Notes: a model not told the origin generated them from the sequence alone. A stretch of DNA of 64,000 bases from Caulobacter sp. (GCA_030683005.1 JAUXMY010000026.1:1-64000), one strand, 5' to 3'. Positions 17,481 through 26,034 are shown, counted from the first letter of the stretch. Numbers and translations: made by a program.

Positions 17481-17816
17481 TCACATGCATTCACCCCGAT
17501 AAATGCAGGCGTACGAGAACAACGCCAGAAGGAGCGGACCGCCGAACGCCGCTGGCAGACCCGGCAGGGCCCAGAGCGCTTTTCTTCGGTCCAGAACGAT
17601 CAGGCCAGCGAACGTCGTCAGCCAGGCCAGCGGCATCAGGATGATCGGCCAGAGCCCGTCGAGCTCCGCAAGCGAAAGCGATTGCATGAATGCAGGATCG
17701 ACGCCCGGAATCCTCAAGGCGAACATGTTGATCCACGGGGCAAGGCCCGTTGCGGCGATGGCATAGGATAGCGTCAGCAACAGACGTCCGACAAAGATCT
17801 GCTTCGCTTGGGTCAC
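17481..17816 (-). CDS. Small membrane protein downstream of the acyltransferase
   Basis: A 111-residue frame starting with the GTG at 17816 (VTQAKQIFVGRLLL), which overlaps the acyltransferase stop (GTGA). It has three likely transmembrane segments, at about 8-28, 55-75 and 82-105, with a basic loop LDRRKAL between the last two and a terminal YIRGEC-like end (YRGEC). The overlap argues that it is translated with the acyltransferase. I do not recognise the family; a partner in inner-membrane lipid metabolism is only a guess from position. Confidence 0.6.
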   Translation of the reverse strand: MTQAKQIFVGRLLLTLSYAIAATGLAPWINMFALRIPGVDPAFMQSLSLAELDGLWPIILMPLAWLTTFAGLIVLDRRKALWALPGLPAAFGGPLLLALFSYACIYRGECM

Positions 17817-18610
17817 GCCGCCGCTTCCTTCGCCGCCGCCTCGGCCTTCCGAACCTCGTCCGGCGCGGGCACCAGCACCGACTCCCGCACGGGCTCGCCC
17901 GTCGCCATGGCGATCAGCTCCTGGCTGCGGCCTTCGACGGCCGCCTCCAGCCGGGCGAGGAACTCGCCGCGCTCCAGGCCCGTGGGGATCGGGTCGAGGA
18001 ACTCGATGGTGGCCACGCCGGGCTTCTTCACCGCCGAGGTCTGTTCCCAGAACAGGCCCAGGTTCGTCGCCACCGGCACCACCGGGAGGTCGAAGTCGCG
18101 GCTCATGTAGTAGACGCCGGTGCGGTAGCGGAACCGCTCGCCCGGCTTGGCGAGGTTGCCTTCCGGATAGATCAGGATGCGGCGGCCTTCCCGGGCGACC
18201 TGGGCGGCGCTTTCCGACAGCGCCTTGCGCGCTTCGGGCCCGCCACAGTTGTCGACGATGATCGCGCCGAACTTGCGCAGGATGGCCCCGACCAGCGGGA
18301 AGCGCTCCATGTGGTCTCCGGTCACGAAGCTCAGGTTCGGTACGTTGGCGAACATCACGAAGCCGTCGCCCCAGCTGTGGTGCTTGGCGGCGATGATGAA
18401 GGCGCCGTCCGGCAGCTTCTCCTGGCCGCGCAGGTCGACCTTGATGCCGGCCAGGGCGTCCATCGCCCACAGCATGCGGCGCGTGTAGAGCTTGATCGCG
18501 CCGGTCATGGGCCGCCGGCCGGGGGCCAGCGCCAGGAGGGCGGCGGTGAGGCCGTAGACGATCGACAGCAGCCAGTAGTAGCCGTTGAACAGGCGGTTGC
18601 GCAGGGTCAT
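17813..18610 (-). CDS. 1-acyl-glycerol-3-phosphate acyltransferase-like protein (PlsC family)
   Basis: Membrane-associated O-acyltransferase of the PlsC/LPLAT family, expected to acylate a lysophospholipid or related lipid. 265 residues. It has an N-terminal membrane segment (WLLSIVYGLTAALLAL), catalytic H-x4-D in KHHSWGD, motif II-type RFPLVGAILRKFGAIIVD, motif III as YPEGNLAKPGE (EGN in place of the common EGTR) and motif IV in LPVVPVATN. The C-terminus is Ala/Glu-rich and charged. It lies just after the TetR gene on the same strand, with a 13-bp gap, so it is the likely regulated gene. Confidence 0.85.
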   Translation of the reverse strand: MTLRNRLFNGYYWLLSIVYGLTAALLALAPGRRPMTGAIKLYTRRMLWAMDALAGIKVDLRGQEKLPDGAFIIAAKHHSWGDGFVMFANVPNLSFVTGDHMERFPLVGAILRKFGAIIVDNCGGPEARKALSESAAQVAREGRRILIYPEGNLAKPGERFRYRTGVYYMSRDFDLPVVPVATNLGLFWEQTSAVKKPGVATIEFLDPIPTGLERGEFLARLEAAVEGRSQELIAMATGEPVRESVLVPAPDEVRKAEAAAKEAAA

Positions 18611-18623
18611 GGGGCACGGGCCT

Positions 18624-19184
18624 CTAGCGGGCGAACAGCACGGCCTGCACGGCCGCGGTCATGAGGAGGGCGTGGGCCGACAGCGGATCGTCGCCGATCC
18701 GGCCATAGGCCTTGTTCTGGGCGGTCTGGGTGATCACCCCGATGGCCATGGCGGCCAGCACGCGCGGGTCGGCCGGCGGCAGTTCGGCGCTGATCATCGC
18801 CTGTTTGATGACATTCTCGACCACCGACACCGGGTCGCGGCCGTCCTCCTGGTAGTAGGGGATGAAGCGGTGGATCTGGGTCAGGTGGAAGCTGAAGGTC
18901 AGCCAGTCCTCGTCGGCCACCTGGCAGTAGGCGGCCACGATGGCGGCGGCCTTGGCCTTGATGCCGACCGCGCTCGCGGCGCTCTCCTCGATCAGGCCCG
19001 AGAGGCGGCGGTGCACCGTCATGAACAGCGTGATCGCCAGCTCGTCCTTGGAGCGGTAGTGGCGGTACAGCGCCCCCTCCGACACCCCGGCCTGCGAGGC
19101 GATGGCGCGGGTGGTCGCGGCGTCGACGCCGTCGCGGACGAAGACTTCCAGCGCGGCGCGCTCGATGCGAGGCTTGGCGGACAT
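18624..19184 (-). CDS. TetR-family transcriptional regulator
   Basis: One-component repressor. The ATG at 19184 with AAGGAG 11 nt upstream gives 186 residues. An upstream in-frame ATG at 19217 lies inside the operator and is less likely. The N-terminal HTH is RIERAALEVFVRDGVDAATTR in outline, with ASQAGVSEGALYRHYRSKDEL as recognition region. The C-terminal ligand domain is helical. It precedes the acyltransferase and membrane-protein genes and faces the TfoX-domain gene. Two matching palindromes in the gap are the obvious operators, so it probably represses itself and both directions; the ligand may be an acyl compound (inference). Confidence 0.9.
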   Translation of the reverse strand: MSAKPRIERAALEVFVRDGVDAATTRAIASQAGVSEGALYRHYRSKDELAITLFMTVHRRLSGLIEESAASAVGIKAKAAAIVAAYCQVADEDWLTFSFHLTQIHRFIPYYQEDGRDPVSVVENVIKQAMISAELPPADPRVLAAMAIGVITQTAQNKAYGRIGDDPLSAHALLMTAAVQAVLFAR

Positions 19185-19202
19185 GCGGGGCGACTCCTTG
19201 TG

Positions 19203-19216
19203 TGAGCATTTGCTCA
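19203..19216. promoter_or_regulatory. TetR operator, copy 1
   Basis: TGAGCATTTGCTCA, a TGAGCA/TGCTCA palindrome with a 2-bp centre, extended by TG/CA on the outside. It lies just ahead of the TetR start and is the reverse complement of copy 2. Centre-to-centre distance between the copies is 34 bp. Confidence 0.75.
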
Positions 19217-19236
19217 CATTTCGCCGCGCTACACAA

Positions 19237-19250
19237 TGAGCAAATGCTCA
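19237..19250. promoter_or_regulatory. TetR operator, copy 2
   Basis: TGAGCAAATGCTCA, the inverse of copy 1. It ends 12 bp before the TfoX-domain start, overlapping where its transcript must begin. Because of the palindromes, both divergent frames can be extended upstream to spurious starts reading MSKCSH; neither extension is credible. Confidence 0.75.
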
Positions 19251-19262
19251 CATGGAGTGATG

Positions 19263-19661
19263 ATGGCGGTAAGCGCTGAATTCCTCGACCATCTCCGCGA
19301 CGAACTTCTGGCCGGCCTTGGTCGATTGAAGGTGACGAAGATGTTCGGCGGGGCCAGCCTGTCGGTCGACGGCGCGGCCTTCGCCCTGGTGTTCGGCGAG
19401 ACGCTCTATCTGAAGGTCGACGACGACAACCGCGCCGCCTTCGAGACCGAGGGCAGCGCGCCGTTCACCTACGCCATGAAGGACGGCCGGACGGGCATCC
19501 TGCACTACTGGTCGCTGCCGGAGCGGGCGCTGGACGATCCCGAAGAGGCGGTGCGCTGGGCGCGGCTGGGCCTCGAGGCGGCGTGGCGCGCCCGCAAGCC
19601 GAAAGCAAAGAAGGGCCGGGCCATGCGCGAAGACATCGGACCCGGCCCCTGGGATGGGTGA
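19263..19661 (+). CDS. TfoX N-terminal domain protein
   Basis: A 132-residue cytoplasmic protein consisting of a TfoX N-terminal domain: LGRLKVTKMFGGASLSVDG, FALVFGETLYLKVDD and a basic tail ending in KPKAKKGRAM. It lacks the C-terminal domain of the competence regulator, and standalone versions have no settled role. The start is the ATG at 19263, 5 nt after GGAG. Divergent from the TetR gene with two operators between, so it is probably under the same repressor. Confidence 0.85.
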   Translation: MAVSAEFLDHLRDELLAGLGRLKVTKMFGGASLSVDGAAFALVFGETLYLKVDDDNRAAFETEGSAPFTYAMKDGRTGILHYWSLPERALDDPEEAVRWARLGLEAAWRARKPKAKKGRAMREDIGPGPWDG

Positions 19662-19675
19662 ACAAATCCCCTGAT

Positions 19676-19802
19676 CGTCATGGCCCGACTTGTTCGGGCC
19701 ACCCATGCGTGATGGGCCAACCAAAAAGGGCGCGACCGACAGGCCGCGCCCTGATCAGAGCATTTCGTGTTCGTGGACGGCCCGAACAAGTCGGGCATGA
19801 CG
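19676..19802. repeat. REPIN-like inverted pair, family 3
   Basis: The left arm 19676-19707 is identical to that of the copy at 17177. The right arm (about 19779-19802) is shortened and diverged (GGCCCGAACAAGTCGGGCAT). The central part holds a separate GC-rich hairpin with an A-run that suits a leftward terminator. It sits between the convergent TfoX-domain and enoyl-CoA hydratase genes. Confidence 0.8.
19723..19751 (-). terminator. Intrinsic terminator for the leftward enoyl-CoA hydratase gene
   Basis: Stem GGGCGCG/CGCGCCC with a 10-nt loop; on the minus strand it is followed directly by five U. It lies about 60 bp after the stop of the leftward gene. Confidence 0.65.
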
Positions 19803-19809
19803 GTTGTGC

Positions 19810-20613
19810 CTACCGCCCCTTGAACGCCGCGACCCGCTTCTGAAGGAAGGCGCTGACGCCCTCGATGAAGTCGTCGGACTTGCCGGCGATCTTCTGGGCC
19901 TTGCGTTCGGCGGTCAACTGGCCGTTCCAGTCTGTATCGAGGCTTTCCCAGATCAGCTTGCGGATGGCGCCCAGCGAGGCCGGGCCGTTGGCCAGTTCCT
20001 TCGCCAGTTCGATAGCCGTGGCGCGCAGGTCCGCGTCGGGCGCGACCCGGTTGACCAGGCCCCACTCCAGCGCCTTGGCGGCGCCGATCTTCTCGCCCAG
20101 CAGGGCCATTTCCATGGCCCGGGCGCGGCCGATGGCGCGCGGCAGCAGGTAGGTCGAGCCGCCGTCCGGCACCAGGCCGATGCGGCGGAAGGCCTGCAGG
20201 AAGTAGGCGCTCTCGCCGGCGACAATCAGGTCGCCGAGCAGGGCCAGCGAGCAGCCGACGCCGGCCGCCGCGCCGTTGACGGCGGTGACGATCGGCAACG
20301 GGCAGTCGCGCATCTGGCTGACCAGCGGGTTGTAGGTGGTCTCGAGCGCCCGGCCGGCGTCGGGCTTGCCGTCGACGTCCAGTTCACGGGCGGTGGCCCC
20401 ACCGCCCGCCAGGTTGGCGCCCGAGCAGAAGCCGCGACCTTCGCCGGTCAGGACGATGGCGCGGGCCGTGACGTTGCCGGCCGCGATGTTGCTGAAGGCG
20501 TGGGAGAGCTCGCTGGCCAGGTCCAGGCCGGCGGCGTTCATGGTGCCGGGGTCGTTGAGCGTGATCACCGCCACGCCGTCAGTCACTTCGACCTTGATCT
20601 TGGTGTAGTCCAC
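19810..20613 (-). CDS. Enoyl-CoA hydratase/isomerase family protein
   Basis: Crotonase-fold enzyme acting on acyl-CoA thioesters. 267 residues from a GTG at 20613, with GGGAGG 8 nt upstream. Oxyanion-hole motifs are GRGFCSGANL and NGAAAGVGCSLAL. The stretch RRIGLVPDGGSTYLLPR has Asp where isomerases of the PaaG/ECI type keep their single acid, and the hydratase glutamate earlier in the fold is absent. A double-bond isomerase is therefore more likely than a hydratase. The gene stands alone between a repeat and the dgcB-like gene. Confidence 0.88.
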   Translation of the reverse strand: MDYTKIKVEVTDGVAVITLNDPGTMNAAGLDLASELSHAFSNIAAGNVTARAIVLTGEGRGFCSGANLAGGGATARELDVDGKPDAGRALETTYNPLVSQMRDCPLPIVTAVNGAAAGVGCSLALLGDLIVAGESAYFLQAFRRIGLVPDGGSTYLLPRAIGRARAMEMALLGEKIGAAKALEWGLVNRVAPDADLRATAIELAKELANGPASLGAIRKLIWESLDTDWNGQLTAERKAQKIAGKSDDFIEGVSAFLQKRVAAFKGR

Positions 20614-20727
20614 GCGAACATCCTCCCTGGTGTCTCTTTGGGAAGGACGCTAGCGCCCATAACGCGGCGGAACGCCAACGGAAAATCGGGCGGCCGCGCC
20701 GCGCGCCTGTGGCAGGGAACCGGGCGG

Positions 20728-21783
20728 TCAGGCCGCGACGGGCACGACCTCGGCGTTGGTGACGCGATTGCGGCCGCTGCGCTTGGAGGCGTAGAGCGCG
20801 GCATCGGCCCGCTCCATCACGCAGACGCCGGTTTCGCCTTCGCGGCGGGTGGCCAGGCCGGAGGAGATGGTGACGGTGCCCAGATCCTCGTTGGTCGAGC
20901 GGCGCTTGAGCATCCGGGACGCGACTTCCTCGCGAATCTCCTCGAGGCAGCGCTCGACGATCGTGGCGTCCTCGCCCGGGAAGATCATCGCGAACTCCTC
21001 GCCGCCGTAGCGGGCCGAGAAGCGCGGCGTGCAGCCCAGGCGCCCGATGACGCTGGCGACGTAGCGGATGACCTGGTCGCCCGTCTGATGGCCCCAGGTA
21101 TCGTTGAAGTTCTTGAAGTGGTCGATGTCCAGCACGGCGAGGGTCAGCGGCGTGCCGAACTCGTCGGCGTCGGCGCAGGCGCGGGCCAACTCGTCGTCGA
21201 AGGCCTTGCGGTTGGCCAGGTTCGTCAGGCCGTCGGTGGTGGCGTCGCGGCGGACCTGTTCCAGGTGCTCGCGCAGGCGCTGGACCTCGCTGGTCGATTC
21301 AGCGAGCCGCTTCTCCAGCGACTTGTTTTCCTTCTGCACCCGGCGGGTCGCGGTCGACAGGGAGTCGACCATGGCCTTGATCTGGCTGGCGTCCTTGGCG
21401 TCGGTCAGGCCCTTGCCGGCGCTGGCCAGCGTCTGGCCGTAGGTTTCGTTCGACTTCTGGGCTTCCTTGATCGCGCTCGAGACAGCGGCCAGTTCCTTGG
21501 ACAGCTGATCCCCGGCGTCGCGGATCTGATCGTTCAGGCGGGCCTTGGGCAGGTAGGCGGCGGCGAGTTCCTCGCTGATCGTCTCGGTCATCGGCTCGCC
21601 CGACAGGATCAGGCGATTCAGCTCCAGGGCCAGTTCGCCGGTCGGGTCGGCCACGAAGTGCGACCACAGCTCGAAGTTCAGCGGAGTCGGCCAGACGGCG
21701 TGGCGCTCCATGACATCAAGGGTCTCGTGGGCGACCTTGTAGGCCTCGGGACCTCGCATCTTGGCTTCGACGTCGGCGGACAT
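20728..21783 (-). CDS. dgcB: Diguanylate cyclase, DgcB-like (GGDEF)
   Basis: Makes cyclic di-GMP from two GTP; in Caulobacter DgcB acts in surface sensing and holdfast production. The ATG at 21783 gives 351 residues. An N-terminal helical region (HETLDVMERHAVWPTPLNFELW) is followed by a long coiled coil, about 120-195, and a GGDEF domain with TDGLTNLANRKAFDDEL, DIDHFKNFNDTWGHQTGDQV and an active RYGGEEF. The RxxD inhibitory site normally just before GGEEF is not present. No membrane segment. The symbol rests on architecture and on my recollection of the Caulobacter gene order near suf. Confidence 0.8.
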   Translation of the reverse strand: MSADVEAKMRGPEAYKVAHETLDVMERHAVWPTPLNFELWSHFVADPTGELALELNRLILSGEPMTETISEELAAAYLPKARLNDQIRDAGDQLSKELAAVSSAIKEAQKSNETYGQTLASAGKGLTDAKDASQIKAMVDSLSTATRRVQKENKSLEKRLAESTSEVQRLREHLEQVRRDATTDGLTNLANRKAFDDELARACADADEFGTPLTLAVLDIDHFKNFNDTWGHQTGDQVIRYVASVIGRLGCTPRFSARYGGEEFAMIFPGEDATIVERCLEEIREEVASRMLKRRSTNEDLGTVTISSGLATRREGETGVCVMERADAALYASKRSGRNRVTNAEVVPVAA

Positions 21784-21980
21784 TCGCGCATTCCCCCTCG
21801 ACCGGATCGATCCCTTCTGGAGCGATCCTGGGCTGTAGATAGCGGAGCCTATGCTCCAAGGACCAAATGACTGGTTAAGGCGAGGGAACGCGGTTCGCTT
21901 GCGGCCGGCGCGGCGAGCCGTCATTCTGAACGCCGATCACCTGAGCCGGGACCAGCCCGGCCTCCCGGAGGGACACTTCG

Positions 21981-23438
21981 ATGAACGCTCACGCCAACCT
22001 TGGCGCCGACGCCCACAAGGCCGCGATGCTCGCCATTCTCGACAAGCAGAAGGCCGCGCACCTTCGCGACGGCGCGCCGACCGCCGAGCAGCGGATCGAG
22101 CGCCTCGACCGCTGCATCGGCCTGCTCGTCGATCATGCCAAGGACATCCAGGACGCCATCAACGCCGACTTCGGCAACCGCTCGCGCGAAGCCACGCTGC
22201 TCACCGACGTGTCGGGCTCCATCGGCCCGCTGAAGCATGCGAAGGCGCATCTTCGCAAATGGATGCAGGGCCAGAAGCGCAAGACCACCCCCGCCATTCT
22301 CGGCCTGTTCGGGGCAAAGGCGGAGGTCGTCTATCAGCCCAAAGGCGTGGTCGGTGTGATCAGCCCGTGGAACTTCCCGGTCAACCTGACCTTTGCGCCG
22401 CTGGCCGGAATCATTGCCGCCGGCAACCGGGCCATGATCAAGCCGTCCGAGTTCACGCCCGTCACCTCCGAGCTGATGAAGACGATGTTCGGCAGCGTGT
22501 TCAGCGAGGAGGAGATCGCGGTGATCACCGGCGGTCCCGACGTCGGCCAGGCGTTCGCCGGGTTGCCCTTCGACCACATGATCTTCACCGGCGCGACGTC
22601 GATCGCCCGTCACGTCATGCGCGCGGCGGCCGAGAACCTGGTGCCGCTGACCCTGGAGCTGGGCGGCAAGAGCCCGGTGATCCTGTCGGAGAGCGCCGAC
22701 ATCGCCACCGCCGCCGCCCGGATCATGAACGGCAAGACTCTCAACGCCGGCCAGATCTGCCTGGCGCCCGACTATGTGCTGGCCCCCGAGGGCAAGGTCG
22801 CCGAGTTCGTGAAGGAGGCCCAGGGCGCGGTCGGCCGCATGTTCCCGACGCTGAAGGACAACCCGGACTACACCGCCGTGATCGCCGAGCGCCACTATGA
22901 GCGCATCAAGGGCTACATCGACGAGGCCCGGGCCATGGGCGCCCAGATCGTCGAGATCAATCCGGCCGGTGAGGACTTCAGCCAGCAGGAGCACCGCAAG
23001 ATCCCGCCGACCCTTATCCTCAATCCCACCGATGACATGAAGGTGATGCAGGAAGAGATCTTCGGCCCGGTTCTGCCGGTGATGACCTACAAGACCTCGC
23101 AGGACGCGCTGGACTACATAAACGCCCACGAGCGCCCGCTGGGCCTCTACTGGTTCGGAACCGACGAGGCGGAGAAGGCCAACGTGCTGGCCAACACCAC
23201 CAGCGGAGGTGTCACCGTCAACGACGTGATCATGCACGTGGCCCAGGAAGAGCTGCCGTTCGGCGGCGTCGGCCCGTCGGGCATGGGCAGCTATCACGGT
23301 CACGACGGCTTCCTGGAGTTCAGCCACCGCAAGGCGATCTACACCCAGATCAAGAAGGACATCGGCCCGCTGGTCGCCATGCGTCCGCCCTACGGCGCGG
23401 CCATCCGCAAGATGCTCGGCGGCCAGGTGAAGCGGTAG
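21981..23438 (+). CDS. Aldehyde dehydrogenase, coniferyl-aldehyde-dehydrogenase-like
   Basis: NAD(P)-dependent oxidation of an aldehyde to the acid. 485 residues with GGAGG about 9 nt before the ATG. Cofactor and catalytic motifs are SPWNFPVNLTFAPL, FTGATSIARHVM, general-base Glu in LELGGKSPVI and the catalytic Cys in AGQICLAPDY. The C-terminal EEIFGPVLPV and PFGGVGPSGMG are typical. The C-terminal membrane-associating-looking tail and overall sequence place it near coniferyl aldehyde dehydrogenases (CalB type), but the substrate is not fixed by the sequence. Monocistronic, followed by a repeat pair. Confidence 0.88.
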   Translation: MNAHANLGADAHKAAMLAILDKQKAAHLRDGAPTAEQRIERLDRCIGLLVDHAKDIQDAINADFGNRSREATLLTDVSGSIGPLKHAKAHLRKWMQGQKRKTTPAILGLFGAKAEVVYQPKGVVGVISPWNFPVNLTFAPLAGIIAAGNRAMIKPSEFTPVTSELMKTMFGSVFSEEEIAVITGGPDVGQAFAGLPFDHMIFTGATSIARHVMRAAAENLVPLTLELGGKSPVILSESADIATAAARIMNGKTLNAGQICLAPDYVLAPEGKVAEFVKEAQGAVGRMFPTLKDNPDYTAVIAERHYERIKGYIDEARAMGAQIVEINPAGEDFSQQEHRKIPPTLILNPTDDMKVMQEEIFGPVLPVMTYKTSQDALDYINAHERPLGLYWFGTDEAEKANVLANTTSGGVTVNDVIMHVAQEELPFGGVGPSGMGSYHGHDGFLEFSHRKAIYTQIKKDIGPLVAMRPPYGAAIRKMLGGQVKR

Positions 23439-23448
23439 TCCTTCCAGG

Positions 23449-23559
23449 CTGTCATCCCGGACGGCCGCAGGCCGATCCGGGACCCAGCCGATGCCGTGCG
23501 TCCGCCGCTGGGTCCCGGCTCTACCCCCGGCCTTCGTCGGGGTGCGGCCGGGATGACAG
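23449..23559. repeat. REPIN-like inverted pair, family 2
   Basis: The left arm opens CTGTCATCCCGGACGG and ends CCGGGACCCAG; the right arm runs CTGGGTCCCGG to CCGGGATGACAG, with an extra small hairpin inside. It lies just after the aldehyde dehydrogenase stop. Confidence 0.8.
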
Positions 23560-23677
23560 TGTGTGGCGGGTGGAACCGTTCATCCTGGCGTCAGGCGATC
23601 TGTCGTATTGAAGCCGTGATGGCGACGCATGATATGTCGCCACGGGCCCTTCCGGACCCGGAACACTGGAGTGTCAC

Positions 23678-24025
23678 ATGCGTACCGCCGCCCTGACGGG
23701 TTTCATCCTCGCCGCGACAGCCGCCTGTTCGGCCAGCGCGGCGGCTGACTTCAAGGCCCAGGCGCGCTGCATCGCGGCCTATGAGGTCGCGGCCGGCCTG
23801 CTGGAGACCGAGCCGACCACGGCCGCCACGAAGAAGCGCATCGCCAAGCTGGATGCCGCCCGCGAGAAGATGTCTCTGGCGCTCGCCACCCGCACTGACC
23901 TGACGCCGGCCGACAGTCGCGCCAGCCAGCAGGAACGCCGGGCCGAAGAAGCCCGCCTGGACGCCTTGCCGCCCGCCGCTGTTCAGGCGGCCGCCGACGC
24001 GTGCGACAGCCTGCTGGGTCAGTAG
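23678..24025 (+). CDS. Small secreted protein of unknown function
   Basis: 115 residues with a clear signal peptide (TGFILAATAACSASAAA, cleavage likely after SASA or AAA) and a mature region of about 90 residues rich in Ala, Lys and Glu, predicted helical. Two cysteines remain after cleavage (QARCIAAYE and ADACDSLL), which could pair in the periplasm. GGAG lies 7 nt before the ATG. A strong intrinsic terminator follows. I do not recognise a family. Confidence 0.75.
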   Translation: MRTAALTGFILAATAACSASAAADFKAQARCIAAYEVAAGLLETEPTTAATKKRIAKLDAAREKMSLALATRTDLTPADSRASQQERRAEEARLDALPPAAVQAAADACDSLLGQ

Positions 24026-24052
24026 GGCCCGCTTTCAGCTTCAGACGACAAA

Positions 24053-24080
24053 GGGCGCGGCCGAGGCCGCGCCCTTTTTT
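24053..24080 (+). terminator. Intrinsic terminator after the small secreted protein gene
   Basis: Perfect GGGCGCGGC stem with a CGAG loop and GCCGCGCCC return, followed by TTTTTT. Confidence 0.9.
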
Positions 24081-24113
24081 CGTGGCGTTGTCACGCCGGA
24101 GAAGCCGTGCCGA

Positions 24114-25901
24114 CTATTCGTCGGCGGCGGCCGGCGTCAGCGGGGTCGCGCGGGTCATGAAGGCCGGCATGTCGGCGCCGAAGCCAACCACCCGGCCGCC
24201 GTCATCGTCGCGATCCCGGCGCTGGTGATTGTCGCGGCGATCATCGTCACGGCCACGGGCCGGGCGGCGGTCACGATCACGATCGCGGCCCTCGGCGGCG
24301 ACAGGACGGTCCTCATGGCGCGGCGTCTCCGCCTGACGGGGCCGTTCCTCGGCGCGCGGACGCTCCTCGCGGCGGGGGCGGTCCTCACGACGCGGGCGCT
24401 CCTCGCGGCGCGGACGCTCCTCGCGGAGCTCCACCGGCGCGGCGGCGACGTCGACGACCTCGACCGCGGCGGTCACGGCTTCGACGGCTTCAGCGCCCTC
24501 GTTGCGCGGCGCGCGACGGCGGCGCGAAGGCTTCTCCGACTTGGCCGCTTCGGCTTCCACGACGGGTACGACGGCGGCCCTGGTCGGGCGGGGCGGCCGG
24601 GCGGCGGCCGCTTCACTGGCGTCTGACGTGGTGATCGCCTTCATCGAGACCACCGAGGTCTCCGACTCCGGACGGCCGCGCCCCGGACGGTCGCTGCGGC
24701 TGCGACTGCGTTCGCGGTCCTTCTTGGCCGCGTCCTTGTGACGCTGCTCGGTCTTCAGGGTCGACCAGTCGATGCCCTCGAACAGCGCTTCCTGCGGCAT
24801 CTTGCCGGTCAGCTTGATGACCTTCTCGAGGTTCTTGTCGTCGGCGGGCGTGACGATCATGAACGTCTCGCCCAGGCGACCGGCGCGGCCGGTGCGACCG
24901 ATGCGGTGCACATAGTCGTCGGCGTGGTGCGGAACGTCGTAGTTGAAGACATGGCTCACGGCCGGGATGTCGAGGCCGCGGGCGGCGACGTCCGAGGCGC
25001 AGAGCAGCTTGAGCTCGCCCTTGCGGAAGCTCTCCAGCGTCTTCATCCGCGTCGCCTGGTCGAGGTCGCCGTGGATGGCGCCGGCGTCGTAGCCGTGCGT
25101 GCGAAGCGACTTGGCGACGATGTCGACCTCGCTCTTGCGGTTGCAGAAGACGATGCCGTTCTGGATCTCGCTGCGATCGATCAGGCTGCGCAGGGCGGTG
25201 CGCTTGGCCTTGGGGTCGTTCGACGGGATGCGGGCCAGGAACTGGGTGATGTTCTCGCCGGTGGTTGCCGGGCGGGAGACCTCGATCCGGGTCGGGTCGT
25301 TGAGGAACTGCTTGGTCAGCCGGGTGATTTCCGGCGGCATGGTGGCGCTGAAGAACAGCGTCTGCTTCTTCGGCGGCGTCAGCTTGAAGATGCGCTCGAT
25401 GTCCGGGATGAAGCCCATGTCGAGCATGCGGTCGGCTTCATCGACGACCATCATCTGCACGCCGGTCAGCAGGATCTTGCTGCGCTCGAACAGGTCGAGC
25501 AGGCGGCCGGGGGTGGCGATCAGCACGTCGACGCCCTTGTCCAGCGCCGAGACCTGGTCGTTCATCGACACGCCGCCTATCAACAGCACCCAGGTGAGGC
25601 GGGTGCCCTTGGCGTACTTCTCGAAGCTGCTGGCGACCTGGTCGGCCAGCTCGCGGGTCGGGGCCAGGACCAGGGCGCGGGGCATGCGGGCCCGGGCGCG
25701 GCCGGCCGACAGCCGGTCGATCATCGGCAGGGTGAAGGCCGCCGTCTTGCCGGTGCCGGTCTGGGCAATGCCAAGCACGTCGCGGCCGGCGAGGGCCACC
25801 GGGATGGCCTGTTCCTGGATCGGTGTGGCTGTCGTGTAGCCGGTATCGGCCACTGCCTTGAGTGTGGAGGCGCTAAGCCCCAGCTGGGAAAATTCGGTCA
25901 T
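24114..25901 (-). CDS. DEAD-box RNA helicase (RhlE/RhlB type)
   Basis: ATP-dependent RNA unwinding. The ATG at 25901 gives 595 residues. Q motif and motif I are TPIQEQAIPVALAGRDV and AQTGTGKT; motif II is VDEADRML; motif III is FFSATMP; motif VI is HRIGRTGRAGR. After about residue 370 comes a long unstructured tail, first Ser/Arg-rich, then Ala/Val-rich, then imperfect repeats of the type RPRREE. The tail probably binds RNA or other proteins. By position near dgcB it may correspond to the degradosome helicase RhlB of Caulobacter, but I cannot confirm this from sequence, so no symbol is given. Confidence 0.92.
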   Translation of the reverse strand: MTEFSQLGLSASTLKAVADTGYTTATPIQEQAIPVALAGRDVLGIAQTGTGKTAAFTLPMIDRLSAGRARARMPRALVLAPTRELADQVASSFEKYAKGTRLTWVLLIGGVSMNDQVSALDKGVDVLIATPGRLLDLFERSKILLTGVQMMVVDEADRMLDMGFIPDIERIFKLTPPKKQTLFFSATMPPEITRLTKQFLNDPTRIEVSRPATTGENITQFLARIPSNDPKAKRTALRSLIDRSEIQNGIVFCNRKSEVDIVAKSLRTHGYDAGAIHGDLDQATRMKTLESFRKGELKLLCASDVAARGLDIPAVSHVFNYDVPHHADDYVHRIGRTGRAGRLGETFMIVTPADDKNLEKVIKLTGKMPQEALFEGIDWSTLKTEQRHKDAAKKDRERSRSRSDRPGRGRPESETSVVSMKAITTSDASEAAAARPPRPTRAAVVPVVEAEAAKSEKPSRRRRAPRNEGAEAVEAVTAAVEVVDVAAAPVELREERPRREERPRREDRPRREERPRAEERPRQAETPRHEDRPVAAEGRDRDRDRRPARGRDDDRRDNHQRRDRDDDGGRVVGFGADMPAFMTRATPLTPAAADE

Positions 25902-26034
25902 GTCTCGCTTAAACTGAAAGCGCCGAGCCGCCCGGATCATTGGGCGAGCGGGCGGCGCGGATTCGCCAGACCTGCCCGGAGCTTGCGCGTACTAAGGCGC
26001 ATGGCCCCAAAAGTCAACGAAAGCCTTGCGTTTC

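Noticed and set aside
17225..17494. Minus-strand frame in the sufA downstream gap
   Set aside because: Half of it is repeat arm sequence; no start signal and no family match.
19804..21870. A 688-codon plus-strand frame opposite the enoyl-CoA hydratase and dgcB genes
   Set aside because: Antisense shadow; Val/Gly/Asp repeats of the complementary frame and no domain.
24330..24425. Short direct repeats GCTCCTCGCGGCG
   Set aside because: They encode the RPRREE-like tail of the DEAD-box helicase; not a CRISPR or mobile element.
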